Shown: piece by piece, positions 59,870 to 64,000 of the stretch
How positions within the stretch are numbered: the stretch's first letter is position 1
How the letters are laid out: the number at the start of each line of letters is the position of its first letter
Assembly: GCF_900101875.1 (NCBI RefSeq)
Contig: NZ_FNAI01000021.1
Span: forward strand, 1-64,000
DNA: 64,000 bases
DNA from: Mucilaginibacter pineti
Lineage (GTDB): Bacteria > Bacteroidota > Bacteroidia > Sphingobacteriales > Sphingobacteriaceae
Reading direction: 5' to 3'
Position numbers and translations under genes: made by a program
Notes under the pieces: generated by a model
What the model was told of the DNA's origin: nothing
Seen by the model: the letters and a program-made list of their open reading frames with translations, nothing else
Database searches by the model: none

Positions 59870-62800
59870 ATGAACTACACTAAATTTAACAATATTTTTG
59901 GCTGGATAGCCTTTATCCTGGCTACCCTCACCTACATTTTAACCCTCGAACCATCATCGAGCTTTTGGGATTGCGGCGAGTTTATTGCCTGTATTTACCG
60001 CCTGCAAGTGGCTCACCAACCGGGTGCACCTTTGTTCACCATGATAGGCAAGGCCTTTACTTTGTTATCCATGGGCGATACTACCAAGGTGGCTTACTGG
60101 GCCAATATGGCATCGGCATTGGCCAGCGGGGCAACCATCATGTTTTTATTTTGGACGGTTACTGCCCTCGCAAAAAAAATACTTGTTAAAAAAGCGGAGG
60201 ACCTTAATATCACCAACACTATTATTATAATAGGTTCGGGTTTGGTGGGCGCACTGGCCTACGCATGGTCAGATACTTTCTGGTTTTCGGCTGTTGAGTC
60301 TGAAGTTTATGCGCAATCGTCATTATGTACCGCTGTTGTATTTTGGGCCATACTAAAATGGGATGCCCACGCCGATGAACCCCATGCCGATAAATGGATA
60401 GTTTTTATTGCCTATGTAATGGGGCTTTCCATAGGTATCCACCTGTTAAACCTGCTGGTGATACCGGCAATTGCATTGGTAATTTATTTCCGCAGGGCTA
60501 AAAACGCTACTACAAAAGGTACCCTGCTGGCATTTTTTGCCGGCGTTGTTGCTGTAGCATTTGTGCTATGGGGTGTTATACAGTACACCGTTAAAGGTGC
60601 AGCCTTTTCCGATCTGCTTTTTGTGAACACCCTGGGCATGGGCTTTGGCAGTGGCGCAGTTGTGTTTTTTGCACTGCTTATTATTACTATAGTTGCTGCA
60701 TTGTATTACACCATAAAGCCATCTAACCCGGTTATTATTGTTGCCTCGGTAAGCTTTTTATTAGTGCTGGGCATCAGCGCAGGTATAATTGGCATAGTTG
60801 CCGGCGTAGTTATTTTAGGCCTGCTGGAATATATTGTAAAAATACGCGAGAGACGTTTTGCCTTAAATACCTTCCTGGTTTGTTTACTGTTTATTTTGTT
60901 TGGATACAGCTCGTTTGTGATGATTGTGGTACGTGCCAAGGCCGATACCAACCTGAACAACAGCGACCCGGAAAACGCTTTCTCATTAAATAGCTACCTT
61001 AACCGCGATCAATACGGCGATACACCGCTGCTGTATGGTCAGTTCTTCGACTCTACCCCTACCGACCAAACCGAAGGTGCCAACATTTATCGCCGCGGCG
61101 AAACCAAATATGAGGTTGCCGGCAAAAAGCTAACTACCATTTACGACAGGAACACGATTTTCCCGCGCATGTTTAGCGAAAAAGCCGGCCATGCTCAGTT
61201 TTACCGCAGCTGGACTCACCTGGCCGAGGGCGAAAAACCTACGTTTGCAACCAATCTGGGCTTTTTTGCCACCTGGCAAATTAACCATATGTACACCCGT
61301 TACTTTTTATGGAACTTTGTTGGTCGTACCAATGACCTGGATCCTGCAAGTACCGGTTCTTCTATCGATGGCGACTGGATAAGCGGCTGGAATTTCAACA
61401 AACAGCTGCCAGCTTCCGTTACCGATAGTAAAAGCTATAACCGCCTGTTCTTTTTACCGCTTATTATTGGCTTATTTGGAATGTTCTTCCATTTTACCCG
61501 CGATCAAAAGAATGCCGGTGTTGTTGCCGTACTGTTTTTCTTTACCGGCCTGGCCATCGTGTTATATCTTAACCAGGACCCCAACCAGCCGCGCGAGCGT
61601 GATTATGCCTACGCCGGCTCCTTTTATGCCTTCGCCGTTTGGATAGGCCTTGGCGTAGTAGCCATTGCCGATGTATTGAGCAAAAAAATAAACGGTAAGG
61701 TAAGCGGCATTATTGCAACCGTGGTATGCCTGCTGGCCGCCCCTATATTAATGGCCAGCCAGGAGTGGGATGATCATGACCGCTCAACCAAGCTTACCCC
61801 GCATGATATGGCTTACAACTACCTCACTTCCTGCGCACCCAATGCCATTTTATTTACCTATGCCGATAATGATACCTACCCGCTTTGGTACATACAGGAG
61901 GTAGAGCATGTGCGCCCCGATGTACGTATCGTAAACTTAAGCCTGCTGGGTACCGATTGGTACATCCGCGGTATGAAAAACAAGATGAACGATTCGGAGC
62001 CTTTACCTATCAGCATGCCGTATAAAAAGTTTGAACCTGGCGTGCGCGATGTAATTTACTTTAACGATCAAAAAATACCGGGTTATACTGAGTTGAAGGA
62101 TGTTTTTGACTTTATCACATCTGATGATAAGCAAACCATGGTTGAGTACAACAATGGCGAATTTGGTAATTACCTGCCAACCAAAAACTTCAGGATGACC
62201 ATTAATGCCGATGAGGTTGTAAAAACCGGTTCGGTACCGGCTGCCCAAAAGGATAAAATTGCTCCCGAGATGGATTGGTCGTTCGAGGGAAAATATATTA
62301 CCAAGGATAACTTGGCTATGATGGATATCGTGGCGCATAACAACTGGAAACGCCCTATTTACTTTGCCGTAACCGTGCCTAACGATAACATGATGGGCCT
62401 TGATAAGTATTTATATAACGAAGGTTTTGCCTACCGCCTGCTGCCGTTAAAGCCAGATACCAGCGTTGGCCCGGCTGATGCCGTTAATACAAGCCTCATG
62501 TACAATAACATGATAAACAAGTTTAAATGGGGTAATATGAAAACCGCCCGTTACCTTGATCGTGAATCAATGACGATGTTTTATCCGCTGGTAACACGGC
62601 TTTACTCCAGCCTGGCCGATAATCTGGAAAAAGAAGGTCATACTGCCGAGGCAAAGAACGTACTTAAAAAATACGACGAGGTGATGCCAAGCACTATAAC
62701 ATCAATGGAGATAGCCGTACGTAAATACTGGCTATCTGAAAGCGCGTACCGTCTGGATGAAATCGCGATAGCAAACCGCCTTACCGAGCAAACCGACAAC

Positions 62801-63007
62801 TATGTAGTTAGCCTGCTCAATTACAGCTATTCGCTTATGCAAGCCGGAGATTCGGGCGTGGATAACCGGGATGTACAGTATGCCATGTCTATGCTAAGCA
62901 GCATGGCAAATGCTACCAAAACCCACAAGCAAACCGCGCTTAACGCCAAATTAGAAGCACAACTTAAAGATTATTATAAAAAATTCGGCGTACCACCAAC
63001 AAGGTAG
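59870..63007 (+). CDS. DUF2723 multi-pass membrane protein (TMEM260/GT-C-like)
   Basis: A 1045-residue protein. The N-terminal half carries about 12 TM helices with the DUF2723 motifs SSSFWDCGEFIACIYRLQVA, HQPGAPLFTMIGKAF and WSDTFWFSAVESEVYAQSSL. NQPRERDYAYAGSFYAF lies after the last helices. The C-terminal 400 residues are soluble (YADNDTYPLWYIQEVEHVRP). This is a Bacteroidota-wide family with GT-C-like topology. Its eukaryotic relative TMEM260 is an O-mannosyltransferase; a similar role here is inference. Confidence 0.9.
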   Translation: MNYTKFNNIFGWIAFILATLTYILTLEPSSSFWDCGEFIACIYRLQVAHQPGAPLFTMIGKAFTLLSMGDTTKVAYWANMASALASGATIMFLFWTVTALAKKILVKKAEDLNITNTIIIIGSGLVGALAYAWSDTFWFSAVESEVYAQSSLCTAVVFWAILKWDAHADEPHADKWIVFIAYVMGLSIGIHLLNLLVIPAIALVIYFRRAKNATTKGTLLAFFAGVVAVAFVLWGVIQYTVKGAAFSDLLFVNTLGMGFGSGAVVFFALLIITIVAALYYTIKPSNPVIIVASVSFLLVLGISAGIIGIVAGVVILGLLEYIVKIRERRFALNTFLVCLLFILFGYSSFVMIVVRAKADTNLNNSDPENAFSLNSYLNRDQYGDTPLLYGQFFDSTPTDQTEGANIYRRGETKYEVAGKKLTTIYDRNTIFPRMFSEKAGHAQFYRSWTHLAEGEKPTFATNLGFFATWQINHMYTRYFLWNFVGRTNDLDPASTGSSIDGDWISGWNFNKQLPASVTDSKSYNRLFFLPLIIGLFGMFFHFTRDQKNAGVVAVLFFFTGLAIVLYLNQDPNQPRERDYAYAGSFYAFAVWIGLGVVAIADVLSKKINGKVSGIIATVVCLLAAPILMASQEWDDHDRSTKLTPHDMAYNYLTSCAPNAILFTYADNDTYPLWYIQEVEHVRPDVRIVNLSLLGTDWYIRGMKNKMNDSEPLPISMPYKKFEPGVRDVIYFNDQKIPGYTELKDVFDFITSDDKQTMVEYNNGEFGNYLPTKNFRMTINADEVVKTGSVPAAQKDKIAPEMDWSFEGKYITKDNLAMMDIVAHNNWKRPIYFAVTVPNDNMMGLDKYLYNEGFAYRLLPLKPDTSVGPADAVNTSLMYNNMINKFKWGNMKTARYLDRESMTMFYPLVTRLYSSLADNLEKEGHTAEAKNVLKKYDEVMPSTITSMEIAVRKYWLSESAYRLDEIAIANRLTEQTDNYVVSLLNYSYSLMQAGDSGVDNRDVQYAMSMLSSMANATKTHKQTALNAKLEAQLKDYYKKFGVPPTR

Positions 63008-63016
63008 GCCGCCTAC

Positions 63017-63107
63017 TGTCATGCTGAGCGGAGTGAAGCATCTATTCGTCGACTTGTATTTTCGCTTTGCAAGTTTCAGAACAGATCCTTCGTGCCTCAG
63101 GATGACA
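63017..63107. repeat. GTCATCCTGAGG-type inverted repeat, copy 3
   Basis: Ends TGTCATGCTGAGCGGAGTGA and CGTGCCTCAGGATGACA. Inner CGACTTGTATTTTCGCTTTG and CAGAACAGATCC. Copy 4 at 63462-63552 matches it over nearly the full length, including CGACTTGTATTTTC, so the two are recent relatives. Confidence 0.82.
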
Positions 63108-63113
63108 ACCTTA

Positions 63114-63154
63114 ATTAAACAGCAAAAGCGGCTTATGGCCGCTTTTGCTGTTTA
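63114..63154 (+). terminator. Terminator after the DUF2723 gene
   Basis: Stem TTAAACAGCAAAAGCGGC / GCCGCTTTTGCTGTTTAA with loop TTATG (positions 63115-63154). A near copy with GAAAAAGCGGC stem is at 63556-63605. Confidence 0.75.
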
Positions 63155-63165
63155 ATACGCATCTC

Positions 63166-63271
63166 TTGCGCTCGTTTGTAACGAGTGCTTAACCCGGTCA
63201 CGCGATTGCATCGCGAAGAAGCGTCGCAGACGCAAGAACATTTTAAGCACTCGTTACAAACGAGCGCAAGG
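63166..63271. repeat. TTGCGCTCGTTTGTAAC inverted repeat, uninterrupted copy
   Basis: Outer arms TTGCGCTCGTTTGTAACGAG, TGCTTAA and TTAAGCACTCGTTACAAACG, AGCGCAAG. Inner stems GCGATTGCATCGC and GAAGCGTCGCAGACGC. Same family as 44945-45237, here without the nested element. Confidence 0.82.
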
Positions 63272-63282
63272 GGCTAAATAGT

Positions 63283-63405
63283 TTGTCATTTCGAACGAGG
63301 AACGAGGAGAAATCTTATACGATATGCATTGAAGCTCTATATTCTGCAGAAGATTTCTCTTTCACACCGCGCTTTTTCCCCACCCCGGCTCTATCGAAAT
63401 GACAA
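63283..63405. repeat. GTCATTTCGA inverted repeat, copy 5
   Basis: Ends TTGTCATTTCGAACGAGG and CTCTATCGAAATGACAA. Inner GAGAAATCTTATACGATATG and GAAGATTTCTC. It is followed by GTCTTCCCAACACCTGTCGC, then CTACAAACGAGCGCAAGG, the same flanks as the nested copy at 44995. Confidence 0.82.
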
Positions 63406-63461
63406 ACTTTTTAGTCTTCCCAACACCTGTCGCTACAAACGAGCGCAAGGATAGGTTACAC

Positions 63462-63552
63462 TGTCATGCTGAACATAGTGAAGCATCTACTCACCGACTT
63501 GTATTTTCACCTTGCAAGTATCAGAACAGATCCTTCGTTCCTCAGGATGACA
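63462..63552. repeat. GTCATCCTGAGG-type inverted repeat, copy 4
   Basis: Ends TGTCATGCTGAACATAGTGA and TTCCTCAGGATGACA. With copies at 63017-63405 and two terminators it explains the whole 650-base gap between the DUF2723 gene and accA; no gene is there. Confidence 0.82.
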
Positions 63553-63555
63553 ACC

Positions 63556-63605
63556 TTAATTTAACAGAAAAAGCGGCCATAAGCCGCTTTTTCTGTTAAA
63601 TTAAT
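63556..63605 (-). terminator. Terminator of accA
   Basis: Stem TTAATTTAACAGAAAAAGCG, GC / GCCGCTTTTTCTGTTAAATTAA with loop CATAA. About 50 bases past the accA stop on the minus strand. Confidence 0.7.
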
Positions 63606-63657
63606 CTTTGATCCTTGGTCTAAAAATCCTTATTCCAAAAATCCTTACACCCAGAGA

Positions 63658-64000
63658 TTATCCTTCGTTAACCACACCCATCGAACAGAATTTATCTATA
63701 CGTTCGGTAACCAGTTGGTCGATGTTTTTCTCGCTGAGGGTTTTGATATCTTTTAGTAATTGTTTTTTAAGGATGGCAGCCATAGCTACGGGATCCTGGT
63801 GGGCACCGCCAAGGGGTTCTTTTATAACACCGTCGATCAGTTTATTCTTCAGCATTTCTGTCGAGGTAAGTTTTAGCACTTCGGCAGCGCGTTCTTTATT
63901 TTCCCATGTTTTCCAAAGGATGGTTGAGCAGTTTTCTGGTGATATAACAGAGTACCATGAGTTATCCAGCATCAATACCCTATCGCCTATACCAATACCC
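63658..64000 (-). CDS. accA: Acetyl-CoA carboxylase carboxyltransferase, alpha subunit (3' part)
   Basis: The frame stays open to the window edge, so only the last 113 residues are seen. They match the AccA C-terminus: GIGIGDRVLMLDNSWYSVIS, PENCSTILWKTWENKERAAE, VLKLTSTEML, EPLGGAHQDPVAMAAILK. With AccD it moves the carboxyl group from carboxybiotin to acetyl-CoA, the first step of fatty-acid synthesis. The ATG at 63975 is internal, not the start. Confidence 0.93.
   Translation of the reverse strand, partial: GIGIGDRVLMLDNSWYSVISPENCSTILWKTWENKERAAEVLKLTSTEMLKNKLIDGVIKEPLGGAHQDPVAMAAILKKQLLKDIKTLSEKNIDQLVTERIDKFCSMGVVNEG

Noticed and set aside
63399..63599. Short frame in the accA gap
   Set aside because: It lies wholly in GTCAT-type repeats and a terminator stem.

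Overview
The window is chromosomal DNA of a Bacteroidota bacterium, most likely a Sphingobacteriaceae member close to Mucilaginibacter or Pedobacter. This is inferred from gene content and style: atpD-atpC with a short epsilon subunit, a long IspG with an internal insert domain, a HemC-HemD fusion, a DUF2723 membrane protein, TAnnTTTG-type -7 promoter boxes, many TTG/GTG starts, and gaps filled with GTCATTTCGA / GTCATCCTGA inverted repeats. There is no phage, integrase, transposase or CRISPR array. It is mostly core metabolism with an unusually rich set of intergenic repeats.

Layout. 1-9.7 kb: glycolysis (gap, an acetyltransferase, pgk), obgE, adk, tRNA-Arg, a peroxiredoxin, a MacB/FtsX-type permease and a quinone oxidoreductase. 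9.8-11.7 kb: atpD-atpC. 11.8-12.5 kb: a Fic protein. 13.0-25.9 kb: one long branched-chain amino acid operon, ilvD-ilvB-ilvN-ilvC-leuC-(ABM protein)-leuD-leuB-(methyltransferase)-leuA-ilvA, closed by a terminator. 26-31 kb: a lipoprotein, an ABC ATPase, and an ECF sigma / membrane anti-sigma-like / outer-membrane protein trio. 31.1-40.6 kb: a minus-strand heme operon (hemA, hemC-hemD fusion, hemB, hemL, a sensor kinase and response regulator, a TPR-like protein, hemE, hemJ). 40.8-46.5 kb: a DoxX-like protein, a GNAT-nitrilase fusion, an alpha/beta hydrolase, a metallo-beta-lactamase-fold protein, an RDD protein and a YefM/YoeB-like pair. 46.5-56.2 kb: a lipoprotein, ispG, a TlpA-like protein, small VOC and ABM proteins, a pyruvate oxidase, an M1 peptidase and a second toxin-antitoxin pair. 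56.2-64 kb: an ArsC/Spx-like protein, pth, a broken S23 four-helix-bundle gene, rplY, prs, tRNA-Gln, a 1045-residue DUF2723 protein and the 3' end of accA.

The most notable signal is a class of 'word' inverted repeats in the short gaps inside operons. Each is built from a 6-9 base word reiterated with small changes, followed in most copies by its reverse complement. The word differs from locus to locus (GAGATATGA, AAAGGCGAAAGGT, GTCCATAGACC, AGTCCGAAAGTC, ATTCAAAAGTCA, AGGAGTAAAGGA), but the layout is constant. The purine-rich arm usually lies first on the coding strand. Two copies sit in frame inside ispG, one forms the C-terminus of a leucine-operon protein, and others supply ATGs at leuB and the methyltransferase. 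One copy, between pth and rplY, carries a frameshifted S23 gene between its arms. That suggests the small elements may be empty relatives of an S23-bearing element. This link is an inference. A second class (GTCATTTCGA, GTCATTGCGAGG, GTCATCCTGA and TTGCGCTCGTTTGTAAC families) sits at transcription-unit borders and is partly nested.
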